Shown one piece after another: positions 1 to 6,875 of a stretch of DNA of 64,000 nucleotides (the stretch's first letter is position 1; each line of letters starts with the position of its first letter). Source of the DNA: Halosolutus amylolyticus (GTDB taxonomy: Archaea > Halobacteriota > Halobacteria > Halobacteriales > Natrialbaceae). The stretch lies in assembly GCF_023566055.1 (NCBI RefSeq), contig NZ_JALIQP010000002.1, positions 682,001 to 746,000 of the forward strand, given 5' to 3'. The translations under genes and the position numbers were made by a program. Below the pieces are notes generated by a model that worked only from the letters and a program-made list of their open reading frames with translations, had not been told where the DNA came from and ran no database searches.

Positions 1-194
1 TCCCGGCCGTACTCGTCGTCGCCGATCTCGCCGCGCCAGAGCGTATTCCGGAAGAACAGCCAGCCCGCCGTACCGGGTTCCGGCGCCTCGCGGGATAGCG
101 TGACCGTCGTCTCATCAGTCGCCGGATCGATGGTGATCGCGTCCCGTGACGACTCGAGACGGAGCGTCACACGGAAGACGTACTGTCCGTTCAT
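1..194 (-). CDS. LWR-salt protein (partial, 3' end outside window)
   Basis: The first 64 residues are visible, reading leftward from an ATG at 194, and the gene runs off the window edge. The stretch FFRNTLWRGEIGD around residues 47-59 carries the Leu-Trp-Arg core that names the small haloarchaeal LWR-salt family, preceded by a beta-rich acidic N-terminus that starts MNGQYVFRVTLRLE. The family is found in haloarchaea; its function is not known to me. The next gene leftward is out of view. A family A repeat lies between this gene and the pterin dehydratase gene. The family call rests on recognising the LWR motif and is fairly safe. Confidence 0.75.
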   Translation of the reverse strand, partial: MNGQYVFRVTLRLESSRDAITIDPATDETTVTLSREAPEPGTAGWLFFRNTLWRGEIGDDEYGR

Positions 195-220
195 CTGACT
201 CGATACGGGCGTCCGATGGT

Positions 221-303
221 CATACGGTCTACTGTACGTCGTTCCGGTACAATCGCGACCACCCTGCGGTTGCACCGGGACATCGGTACAGCAGACCGTA
301 TCA
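221..303 (-). repeat. Family A stop-codon-anchored palindromic repeat, copy 1
   Basis: Read on the minus strand it starts with the stop codon of the pterin dehydratase gene (TGATACGG) and ends CCGTATG 83 bp later. The two halves are imperfect inverted complements (CCGGTGCAACCGC near the left half, GCGATTGTACCGG in the right half), so the transcript can fold into one long hairpin. Possible roles are terminator, 3' end stabiliser or a miniature mobile element. Confidence 0.85.
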
Positions 304-582
304 GGCGTCGCGCTCGGACTCGATCAGGTCGGCCATCTCGACGTCGTCGTCCGTGATCCCGCCGGCCTCGTGGGAGGTCAATCGGATCTCGACCTCCTCG
401 TAGCGGATGACGATCTCGGGATGGTGAAACTGCGCTTCGGCGATCTCGCCGACCATCTGGGCGAAGTTGACGCCGCGAAGGTAGTCGTCGAACTCGTAGG
501 TTCGAACGACCTCGTCACCCTCGCGATCCCACGCGTCGGGCAGCCGGTCGGCGATCTCGTCGTCGGAAAGCAGGTCGGCCAT
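301..582 (-). CDS. 4a-hydroxytetrahydrobiopterin dehydratase (pterin carbinolamine dehydratase)
   Basis: A 93-residue protein of normal length for the PCD/DCoH family, which dehydrates 4a-hydroxytetrahydrobiopterin after aromatic amino acid hydroxylation. The family signature is visible: His-His-Pro at residues 53-55 in EAQFHHPEIVIRY, a third histidine at 71 (LTSHEAGGITDDD) and the aspartates at 78-80. In known enzymes the three histidines form the active site. The ATG at 582 was preferred over a start 21 bases upstream because a TATA-like box (605-613) is centred 27 nt before it. The stop codon lies within a family A repeat. Confidence 0.9.
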   Translation of the reverse strand: MADLLSDDEIADRLPDAWDREGDEVVRTYEFDDYLRGVNFAQMVGEIAEAQFHHPEIVIRYEEVEIRLTSHEAGGITDDDVEMADLIESERDA

Positions 583-604
583 GTGCGGCCGAACGCAAGC
601 CAAT

Positions 605-613
605 CAAATAACG
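605..613 (-). promoter_or_regulatory. TATA-like box of the pterin dehydratase gene
   Basis: CGTTATTTG on the minus strand is centred 27 nt upstream of the ATG at 582, as expected for a leaderless haloarchaeal transcript. It decides the start. Confidence 0.55.
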
Positions 614-679
614 ATTGTGCCTCGTACACATTCGACGCAGGTCCGAGATCGCCGGTCCGTGGCCCGATCGGTCGAGCGG

Positions 680-764
680 CATACGAACTCCTGTCAGTTA
701 GAGCCGCCGCACCCGCGACCCGCCGTGTGAGTGCGCCGGTACCTCGGTACAGGGGACCGTCTCA
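680..764 (-). repeat. Family A stop-codon-anchored palindromic repeat, copy 2 (diverged)
   Basis: On the minus strand the element begins with the hemA stop codon (TGAGACGG) and ends TTCGTATG 85 bp later. It is the most diverged of six copies: the first half keeps CTGTACCGAGGTACCGG and the second GGTGCGGCGG. It occupies most of the space between hemA and the pterin dehydratase promoter. Confidence 0.75.
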
Positions 765-2183
765 GTCGTCGTCGATCGCGCCGAGTCCGGCGTCGGAGCG
801 CTCGGTGACGAACGGTTCCACGACGGACGCGGGAGCCAGGGGGCCGTCGTCGCCGAAATCGGGATCGAACAGTTGCAGGGCCGTGTTGATCGTGCTCCAG
901 TCGTCCTCGGCCGCGGCCTCCCGGAGGCTCTTCGTCGGCGGCGCGAGCAACTGGCTGACCAGCGAGTCGGCCATCGCCTCGACGATCTCGCGTTGCTCCT
1001 CGGAGAGGTCGTCGCCGAGTCGCGAGAGGGCCGTCTCGAGTTCGCGTTGCTTGAGCCGTTCGGCGGACTCGTACATCGCGGCGATGACCTCGTCCGCGCG
1101 GGCCCGTTTGTACTGGTCACAGAGCAACTCGAACTCGTGGTCGATCATCGACTCGACCTCGCGCGCCGCGTCGGACCGCTGGGACCGTGTTTCCTCGGTG
1201 ATCGACTCGAGATCGTCCAGGTCGTAGACCGCCACGGAGTCGAGTGATCCCGTCGCGGGCGCGACGTCCCTGGGCTGGCCGAGATCGACGATTACCCGCT
1301 CCGAATCGGGGTCGGCAGCGTCGGCCGCCGCGTCGTTTGCCCGCCTCTCGATCGGAGCGCCGGACTCGGCCGCCTCGCGTACGGCGTCCAGGTCGTCCTC
1401 GTCGGTCGCGAGGTGGCGAGGTTCGAGGACGGGATCGTCGCTCCCGGTCGCGGTTACGACGACGTCCGCCTCGGTCGCGACGCTCCCGAGTGCCTCGAGC
1501 GGGGCGACGCTGGTCTCGGCGTCGAGTTCCGCCGCGAGGTGGTCGGCGTGGGAGACGGTCCGGTTGGCGACGACGATCTCGTCCGCGCCGGCGTCCGCGA
1601 GACTGCGGGCGGCGAGCCGTCCCATCTCGCCGGCGCCGACGACCAGCGCGGTCGCGCCCTCGAGTCGGACCTCGGTCGCGGCGAGTTTCGTGGCCGCCGA
1701 GCCGAGCGAGACGACGCCCTCGTTGATGGCGGTCTCCGTGCGTGCGCGCTCGCCGACGTGGATCGCCTTGGTGACGGCTGCCTCGAGCATCGACCCGATT
1801 CCGCCCTCGGCGCGGGCGTCCTCGTAGGCCGTCCGGACCTGGCCGATGATCTGGTCCTCGCCCAGGACGACCGATTCGAGTCCGGCCGCGACGCGAAGCA
1901 GGTGTCGTAGACTCTCGTCGTGATCCGTCACCACGATCGCGTCGTCGTCGATCGACGCGAAGAACTCCTCGAGGGCGGCCCGTCCGACGGCCGCGTCCGC
2001 CCCGACGACGTAGGCCTCGACGCGGTTGCACGTCGAGAGCACGAACGCCTCGTCGATCTCCGGGATCGCGAGCAGTCCGGAGACGCCAGCACGCTGGCTG
2101 TCGGGGGTCGCGGCAGCGAGATCGTCGACGCTGCCGCTCTGGTGGGTCACGCGAGCGGCCGTGACGACCCCGGCCGATCTCAC
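762..2183 (-). CDS. hemA: Glutamyl-tRNA reductase
   Basis: HemA reduces glutamyl-tRNA to glutamate-1-semialdehyde with NADPH, the first committed step of tetrapyrrole synthesis in the C5 pathway. The catalytic cysteine lies in LSTCNRVEAYVV (Cys52), the GEDQIIGQVRTAYE motif follows at about 108, and a Rossmann glycine motif (VVGAGEMGRLAARSL) opens the NADPH domain. At 473 residues it is longer than most bacterial enzymes because of an acidic insert (about residues 275-320) before the C-terminal helical dimerisation domain. The GTG start overlaps the stop of the upstream precorrin-2 dehydrogenase gene by 4 bases (GTGA), so the two are probably translationally coupled. The gene ends on a family A repeat. 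Confidence 0.95.
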   Translation of the reverse strand: MRSAGVVTAARVTHQSGSVDDLAAATPDSQRAGVSGLLAIPEIDEAFVLSTCNRVEAYVVGADAAVGRAALEEFFASIDDDAIVVTDHDESLRHLLRVAAGLESVVLGEDQIIGQVRTAYEDARAEGGIGSMLEAAVTKAIHVGERARTETAINEGVVSLGSAATKLAATEVRLEGATALVVGAGEMGRLAARSLADAGADEIVVANRTVSHADHLAAELDAETSVAPLEALGSVATEADVVVTATGSDDPVLEPRHLATDEDDLDAVREAAESGAPIERRANDAAADAADPDSERVIVDLGQPRDVAPATGSLDSVAVYDLDDLESITEETRSQRSDAAREVESMIDHEFELLCDQYKRARADEVIAAMYESAERLKQRELETALSRLGDDLSEEQREIVEAMADSLVSQLLAPPTKSLREAAAEDDWSTINTALQLFDPDFGDDGPLAPASVVEPFVTERSDAGLGAIDDD

Positions 2184-2836
2184 GGCCGATCACCGTCCGT
2201 CGTCGACTCCTCACCGAGCACGTCCTCGATCACTTGCGGACAATTGGAAGTACCGGTACGTAAAGCTGTCCAAATATCCGGCGACGTGACGACGTCGGTC
2301 ACGATTTCGCGCCTGCGCGTCGGCGCCACGTCCCGCGCTTTGAGTTCCGATCGGAGCGCCGAGCAGACCGTGGCCATCTCGCCGGCACCCGAAAGGGTTT
2401 CTTCGAGTTCCCCCCGGAGGTACTTGCTCAGTGCGGGGGCCCGACCGCCGGTGGCGACCGCGACGACGACCGGATCCTCGCGGATCGTCGCCGGGACGAC
2501 GACGCTTCCAGGGTCGCGGCCACCGGACTCGTCCGCCCGGTTGACCAGGATCCCTCGCTCCCGGGCCGCGTCGGCGATCGCCGCGTTGACCGCTTCGTCG
2601 TCCGTCGCCGCGACGACAAGCGCCGGGTCAACCCGATCGATCCAGTTCGCGACGTCTGCGGGGTCCGGTGCGGCCCGGACCCGTTCGGAATCGCCGAAGT
2701 CCCGATCGGCGAAGGCGGGACTGACGACCACCACCTCGGCTTCGCGGGCGAACCGGCGGGCCTTGCGTGCACCGACCGGTCCGCCGCCGAAGACGAGGAC
2801 CCTCGCGCCGGTGAAGTCGTGCAGTAGCGGAATCAT
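2180..2836 (-). CDS. Precorrin-2 dehydrogenase / sirohydrochlorin-forming protein
   Basis: A 218-residue protein with the NAD-binding motif VLVFGGGPVGARKARRF near the N-terminus and a second stretch (VVAVATGGRAPALSKYLR) typical of the CysG N-terminal/Met8/SirC family. It oxidises precorrin-2 to sirohydrochlorin; some members also chelate iron. There is no SUMT methyltransferase domain, so this is the stand-alone form. The ATG at 2836 (MIPLLHDFTG) places the Rossmann motif at the usual distance. It lies between the siroheme-decarboxylase-type gene and hemA, so the product fits synthesis of siroheme and heme by the archaeal route. A nine-codon ORF overlaps its start. Confidence 0.9.
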   Translation of the reverse strand: MIPLLHDFTGARVLVFGGGPVGARKARRFAREAEVVVVSPAFADRDFGDSERVRAAPDPADVANWIDRVDPALVVAATDDEAVNAAIADAARERGILVNRADESGGRDPGSVVVPATIREDPVVVAVATGGRAPALSKYLRGELEETLSGAGEMATVCSALRSELKARDVAPTRRREIVTDVVTSPDIWTALRTGTSNCPQVIEDVLGEESTTDGDRP

Positions 2837-2862
2837 TTCGTGTTCTGGAGTCGCGGGAACAT
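2833..2862 (-). other. Mini upstream ORF overlapping the precorrin-2 dehydrogenase start
   Basis: ATG at 2862 opens a nine-residue reading frame (MFPRLQNTK) whose TGA overlaps the downstream ATG as ATGA. The bases CACGAAATG occur at both starts (2860-2868 and 2834-2842), so the mini-ORF looks like a short duplication of the start region. It may couple translation; whether it is translated is not known. Confidence 0.4.
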
Positions 2863-2879
2863 TTCGTGAACTGGTGTCC

Positions 2880-3965
2880 TTATCGGGGGTCGGCAGTCGT
2901 GTTCGCTTCGGCACGCTCGTCCAGCCGAATGCCGGTCTTCTTCAGGATCTGCGTCGAGAACAGCGAGTCCCAGTCGTCGTCGGTCACGTCCCAGTAGTCG
3001 GCCATCGTCTCGCGAACCCGTTCGATCCGGCGGTCGCTCTCGGCCTCGCTGCGGCCGTGGGTCATCGCGAAGAAGTTGTACGGCCAGACGCCCTCGTGGC
3101 GCGGTCGCTCGTAACAGTGGGTCACGAACGGGAGCGAGGCGACCGCCGGTCCGACCTCGCTCACGACGTCGTCCGGGACGTTCCAGACCGTCATCCCGTT
3201 CTCCGTGTAGCCCAGCGCGTAGTGGTTCGGGACGACGCCGATCCGCCGGATCTTCCCCTCGCGATCGAACCGGTTGATCGTCTCGCGAGTCCACGCGGGA
3301 TCGCGATCGATCGCGTCGGCGACGTCGGCGTAGGGCGTCTCGGAGAGCGGGAGGCCGTCCTGGATCTCGAGGACGAGGTCGCGTTCGGCCGGCGACAGCG
3401 TCGCCGCGTCGCTCGGGGAGACGTCGGGGCCCAGATCGCGACAGTCGATTCCCGCAGGGTCCCCGTCCGAGCCGTCGAAGGGACCGTCGACGTAGAACTT
3501 GGCCTCCACGCGGAACTCCCGCTGTTTCGGCAGGTTGTACGTCTCCTGGCCGGTCTCGGCCTCGATCGCGTCGAGCACCTCCCGGACCCGATCCTCGTCC
3601 GCGACCGAGACGACGAACCAGACGTTCAGGTGGGGGTGCTCGCGCTCGTAGTTGTGCGCGACCTCGCGGTAGGCGTTGACCTGCTCGACGACCTCGTCGA
3701 ACCGGTCCTCGGGGGCGTGCATCGCGACGAGCGTCGCCGCCCCGCCGATCTCCTGGGCGTTCACGAGCGGGCCGAACCGCGAGAGAACGCCTCGCTCGTC
3801 GAGGTCGCGGATCGTCTCGAGTAGCGACGTCGCGTCGATGTCGACCCCGCGATCGCGCATGGCGGCCGCGGCGGCGTCGAAGGGACGATCGACGACTGGG
3901 AACCCGCCCTGGAAGGCGTTGACGACAGCCCGTTCGCGATCCGTGAGGTCGACGGCCGTGCTCAT
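2880..3965 (-). CDS. Siroheme decarboxylase-type protein, AhbA/AhbB-like two-domain fusion
   Basis: A 361-residue protein built from two tandem Lrp/AsnC-like units, each a winged helix followed by a ferredoxin-like domain. The first unit has DLDERGVLSRFGPLVN and HNYEREHPHLNVWFVVS (about residues 100-120); the second has RFDREGKIRRIGVVPNHYAL and CYERPRHEGVWPYNFFAMTH (about 270-310). The Tyr-Glu-Arg...Trp/Phe patterns are those of siroheme decarboxylase subunits AhbA and AhbB, which remove acetate groups from siroheme to give didecarboxysiroheme. Databases often label such proteins Lrp/AsnC regulators. Its place directly before precorrin-2 dehydrogenase and hemA favours the enzyme reading. A TATA-like box at 3988-3996 is 27 nt before the start. 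Confidence 0.8.
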   Translation of the reverse strand: MSTAVDLTDRERAVVNAFQGGFPVVDRPFDAAAAAMRDRGVDIDATSLLETIRDLDERGVLSRFGPLVNAQEIGGAATLVAMHAPEDRFDEVVEQVNAYREVAHNYEREHPHLNVWFVVSVADEDRVREVLDAIEAETGQETYNLPKQREFRVEAKFYVDGPFDGSDGDPAGIDCRDLGPDVSPSDAATLSPAERDLVLEIQDGLPLSETPYADVADAIDRDPAWTRETINRFDREGKIRRIGVVPNHYALGYTENGMTVWNVPDDVVSEVGPAVASLPFVTHCYERPRHEGVWPYNFFAMTHGRSEAESDRRIERVRETMADYWDVTDDDWDSLFSTQILKKTGIRLDERAEANTTADPR

Positions 3966-3987
3966 ACGAGATGGTCAGGAGTCGCGG

Positions 3988-3996
3988 TGCATAAGC
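3988..3996 (-). promoter_or_regulatory. TATA-like box of the heme/siroheme operon
   Basis: GCTTATGCA on the minus strand is centred about 27 nt upstream of the ATG at 3965. The next two genes downstream are spaced by 43 nt and a 4-base overlap, so this promoter probably serves all three. Confidence 0.5.
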
Positions 3997-4118
3997 GAAC
4001 CGGGATCTCCCCCCGATCGGGATCCTCGTGACAGGACGGTCCGGACGGACAATCAGGATCTGCCTGCGAGCGGCAGGGGAACGTGACGCCCGGAAAATCG
4101 GCCGCCGCGATCGATCGG

Positions 4119-4523
4119 TTACTCCCCTTCGACGCCGGTGACCTCGAAGCCGAGGTCCCGGACGTCCTCGAGGATCGCCTCGTGGTCGGCGCTCGCCTCG
4201 TAGTAGATGACGATGTCGAAACTGCCCTCGCGCAGGAGTTGCTGGCACTCCCAGACGAATTCCTCGTCGTCGAGGGTCAGACCCTGGTGCTGGTTCGACG
4301 AGAAGTCGGTGTCGTCGTTCCCCGAGTAGACGAAGCAGTCTTTCGGGTCGTGGCCCGCGTGTTCGGCGATGACGTCGCCGACGTCGATCGTCGCCTGCAT
4401 CATCTGGACGTCCGCCTGACCGTCGTAGTCGGTGTGGACGATCGCGCCGTTGAGTTCGATGTCGCCGGGTTCCAGCAGCGCCTTCGTTCGCTGGTAGAGG
4501 TCGTCGTCGATTGCGTCTGGCAT
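4119..4523 (-). CDS. DUF5778 family protein
   Basis: A 134-residue acidic soluble protein recognised as the haloarchaeal DUF5778 family from its conserved blocks: ALLEPGDIELNGAIVHTDYD near the N-terminus, VYSGNDDTDFSSNQHQGLTL in the middle and IVIYYEASADHEAILEDVRD near the C-terminus. No catalytic motif or membrane segment is visible, and the function is unknown. It stands alone between the heme operon and the divergently transcribed cis-prenyltransferase gene. A weak TATA-like CTATCC lies about 26 nt before the start. Confidence 0.85.
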   Translation of the reverse strand: MPDAIDDDLYQRTKALLEPGDIELNGAIVHTDYDGQADVQMMQATIDVGDVIAEHAGHDPKDCFVYSGNDDTDFSSNQHQGLTLDDEEFVWECQQLLREGSFDIVIYYEASADHEAILEDVRDLGFEVTGVEGE

Positions 4524-4709
4524 TGGTCGGGTCGACGGGACCCGGACGGATAGCCGTCACGATTCCAGAGCGGCCGGAGACACGTCATTTGACGGGTCTT
4601 CGTGGCTCCGTTCGGCGGCTGGGGGGTTCCGCTCGCGGTGTGGTCCTCGTTATCACTGTCGTGGAGTGACACACAAGACACATAGTCATTGACGTCGTCA
4701 AATGGACCG

Positions 4710-5642
4710 ATGAAGCGGTGGCTCCGCCAGCGCGTCGACGCTGCCTACGAGCAATTGCTCACCAGAGAGATCTCCGGCGCGCCGACCCACGTCGCAGTGA
4801 TCCAGGACGGCAATCGACGGTACGCCCGCCGGAAGGGCGAGGACGAGACGGCGGGCCACCGCGCCGGTGCCCGGACGACCGAACAGGTCCTCGAGTGGTG
4901 CCAGGATATCGGCGTCGAGGAACTGACCCTCTACGCCTTCTCGACGGAGAACTTCGAGCGCCCGCCCGAGGAGCGGGAGGCCCTGTTCGATCTACTCGAG
5001 GAGAAACTCCGGGAGTTCGCCGACGCCGATCGCGTCCACGAGAACGAGGTCCGCATCCGCGCGCTCGGCGCCGTCGACCAGTTGCCCGAGCGGGTCCGGG
5101 ACGCCGTCGACTACGCCGAACGGCGTACCCGCGGCTACGACGAGTTCGTGCTCAACATCGCACTCGCCTACGGCGGTCGCTCGCAGTTACTCGAGGCGGC
5201 CCGGGGCGTCGCCGCCGACGTCGAAGCGGGGTCGATCGATCCCGACGAGATCGACGTGGAGACGATCGAACGGCGACTGTACGACGACCCGGTCCGGGAC
5301 GTCGACCTGATCATCCGGACCGGCGGCGACGAGCGCACCTCGAACTTCCTGCCGTGGCACGCCAACGGCAACGAGGCCGCCGTCTTCTTCTGCACGCCCT
5401 ACTGGCCGGAGTTCTCGAAGACCGACTTCCTCCGGGGGATCCGCACCTACGAATCCCGGGAAGAGTCCTGGCGGCGGACCCGCGCCAGGCGGGCGCTCGC
5501 CCTCCTGGGGGCCGTCGGCGACGCCGAACTCCCCGAGGCGCGCTCGATCGTCACCCGGTTCCGGGACTCGCTCCCCACCGCCGAACGGCCCGACGAGGAC
5601 GACCTCGAGACGATCGAGTCGGGGACGGCGGCCGCGGACTGA
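4710..5642 (+). CDS. uppS: Cis-prenyltransferase (undecaprenyl/polyprenyl diphosphate synthase), catalytic subunit
   Basis: The enzyme adds isopentenyl units in cis to an allylic diphosphate and makes the long polyprenyl diphosphate used for dolichol phosphate sugar carriers. The 310-residue protein has every family landmark: HVAVIQDGNRRYARR with catalytic Asp33, YAFSTENFERPPEE, and the C-terminal substrate block DLIIRTGGDERTSNFLPWHA followed by AAVFFCTPYWPEF. About 45 residues extend beyond the usual end. The ATG at 4710 was chosen over a TTG 21 bases upstream: it places the DGNRR motif at the normal distance and a TATA-like ACATAGTCA is about 28 nt before it. A small membrane protein gene follows on the same strand, then a convergent non-catalytic homologue. 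Confidence 0.93.
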   Translation: MKRWLRQRVDAAYEQLLTREISGAPTHVAVIQDGNRRYARRKGEDETAGHRAGARTTEQVLEWCQDIGVEELTLYAFSTENFERPPEEREALFDLLEEKLREFADADRVHENEVRIRALGAVDQLPERVRDAVDYAERRTRGYDEFVLNIALAYGGRSQLLEAARGVAADVEAGSIDPDEIDVETIERRLYDDPVRDVDLIIRTGGDERTSNFLPWHANGNEAAVFFCTPYWPEFSKTDFLRGIRTYESREESWRRTRARRALALLGAVGDAELPEARSIVTRFRDSLPTAERPDEDDLETIESGTAAAD

Positions 5643-5699
5643 CCGATCGAGCACCGGTTCGATCGAAACCTCCAACTCGGACGGCCACGAACCTCGAGT

Positions 5700-5930
5700 A
5701 TGGACCGCCGTCTGTTCGCCTCCGGGGCCGGCACGATCGCGCTCGGCCTCGCCGTCTTTCTCGTGCTCGCAGTGAGCGGTGCCCTTCGACATCCCGCCGC
5801 GGCGGCCGAGCAGACGACCCGGGTCGAGTTCGTCGCGATCGGAGGCGGACTCGTGCTCTTGCTCGTCGGGGTGTTCGCCGCGTTTCTCGCCGTCGTCCGC
5901 CCGACGATCGAGTCCGAGACCGCGCCCTGA
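5700..5930 (+). CDS. Small two-helix membrane protein
   Basis: A 76-residue protein with two predicted membrane helices (about residues 7-29 and 45-66) separated by a short loop, MDRRL at the start and an acidic tail. It begins 57 nt after the cis-prenyltransferase stop on the same strand, so it is probably in the same transcript. I do not recognise a named family, and nothing in it suggests an enzymatic role. Length, membrane pattern and codon usage support a real gene. Confidence 0.65.
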   Translation: MDRRLFASGAGTIALGLAVFLVLAVSGALRHPAAAAEQTTRVEFVAIGGGLVLLLVGVFAAFLAVVRPTIESETAP

Positions 5931-5988
5931 TCGGAGCGATTTGGGACGACCCGCGACCGAAGCGATCTACCGGCCGAACCGCCGTGAT

Positions 5989-6594
5989 CTACCGGCCGAA
6001 CCGCCGCGATCGGTTACAGAACTCCCGGACGGCGCGCAGGAAGTCCCGCTTGCGGAAGTCCCGCCAGTTGACGTCGGTGAAGTACAGTTCCGAGTAGACG
6101 GACTGCCAGATCATGAAATCGGAGAGCCGTTCCGCACCGGTCTTGATCACCAGGTCGGGTTCGGAGGGGAAGACCAGGTGTTCCTCGACGCGTTCGTCGT
6201 CGATCCGATCGGGGTCGAGCTCGCCCGCGTCGACGCTCTCGGCGAGGTTCCGGACGGCGCTCGTAAACTCGTGTTTGCCGCCGAGTCCGATGCCGATCTG
6301 GATCGGGGCGTCGGCGGGCGTCCGGTCCTCGGGACCGCGAACGGCGACGTCCCGCGGCGCGTCGATCGTCTCGAGTTCGCGCCGCAGGGTGGGGACCGCC
6401 GCGGAGTCGAGCACGCTCACGTAGACGGTGACGCGGGAGGCGTACTCGAACGCCCACTCGAAGAAGGCCGTCAGGGTATCGTACGCGCCCTCCTCGAGGA
6501 GGTCCCGTTCGGTGATGATCAGCGCGACGTGCTCGGGAAGGGATCCCTCGTGGCGACGGATCCGGTACGCGAGATATCGTTCGTACAGGCCCAC
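5989..6594 (-). CDS. Non-catalytic cis-prenyltransferase homologue resembling NgBR/Nus1
   Basis: A 201-residue member of the UPP synthase fold family. Where the catalytic partner has VIQDGNRRYARR, this protein has LIITERDLLEEGAYDTL, so the diphosphate-binding Asp and following arginines are missing. The late substrate block survives as EPDLVIKTGAERLSDFMIW, with VYSELYFTDVNWRDFRKRDF after it. The protein ends NRSRRFGR, an Arg-X-Gly motif one residue from the C-terminus, as in the eukaryotic accessory subunits NgBR and Nus1, where it is needed for activity of the heteromeric enzyme. The inference is that it pairs with the neighbouring catalytic subunit. It is convergent with that gene across the small membrane protein. 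Confidence 0.8.
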   Translation of the reverse strand: MGLYERYLAYRIRRHEGSLPEHVALIITERDLLEEGAYDTLTAFFEWAFEYASRVTVYVSVLDSAAVPTLRRELETIDAPRDVAVRGPEDRTPADAPIQIGIGLGGKHEFTSAVRNLAESVDAGELDPDRIDDERVEEHLVFPSEPDLVIKTGAERLSDFMIWQSVYSELYFTDVNWRDFRKRDFLRAVREFCNRSRRFGR

Positions 6595-6875
6595 AGTCGG
6601 TGTTTTCCGTCGAGTGACATACGGGTTGTGGGTTCGGGCGACACGGATCGTCGGTTCGTACGAACCACTCGACGGTTCGACCGGCGCTGGAGCGATCGAT
6701 ACGGCGCGATCGCTGACCGCGGACGGCGAGGCCCGGGTCGTCGGTTGTCGGCGAACCGATCAATCGGAACGGTGACCGATCGAGGACACGTGTCAGAGCC
6801 GCTGAAGGCCTCGAAAACCCACTCGGAGCGACTTCACGAAGGTTCAAGTAACCGCCACAGAAAGGATCGGATATC

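Noticed and set aside
1920-3824. 634-codon open frame on the plus strand
   Set aside because: It is antisense to precorrin-2 dehydrogenase and the siroheme-decarboxylase-type gene, which have clear family motifs.
5700-6097. Extension of the plus-strand frame beyond the small membrane protein
   Set aside because: The frame becomes arginine-rich and antisense to the NgBR-like gene; the shorter two-helix protein is sufficient.
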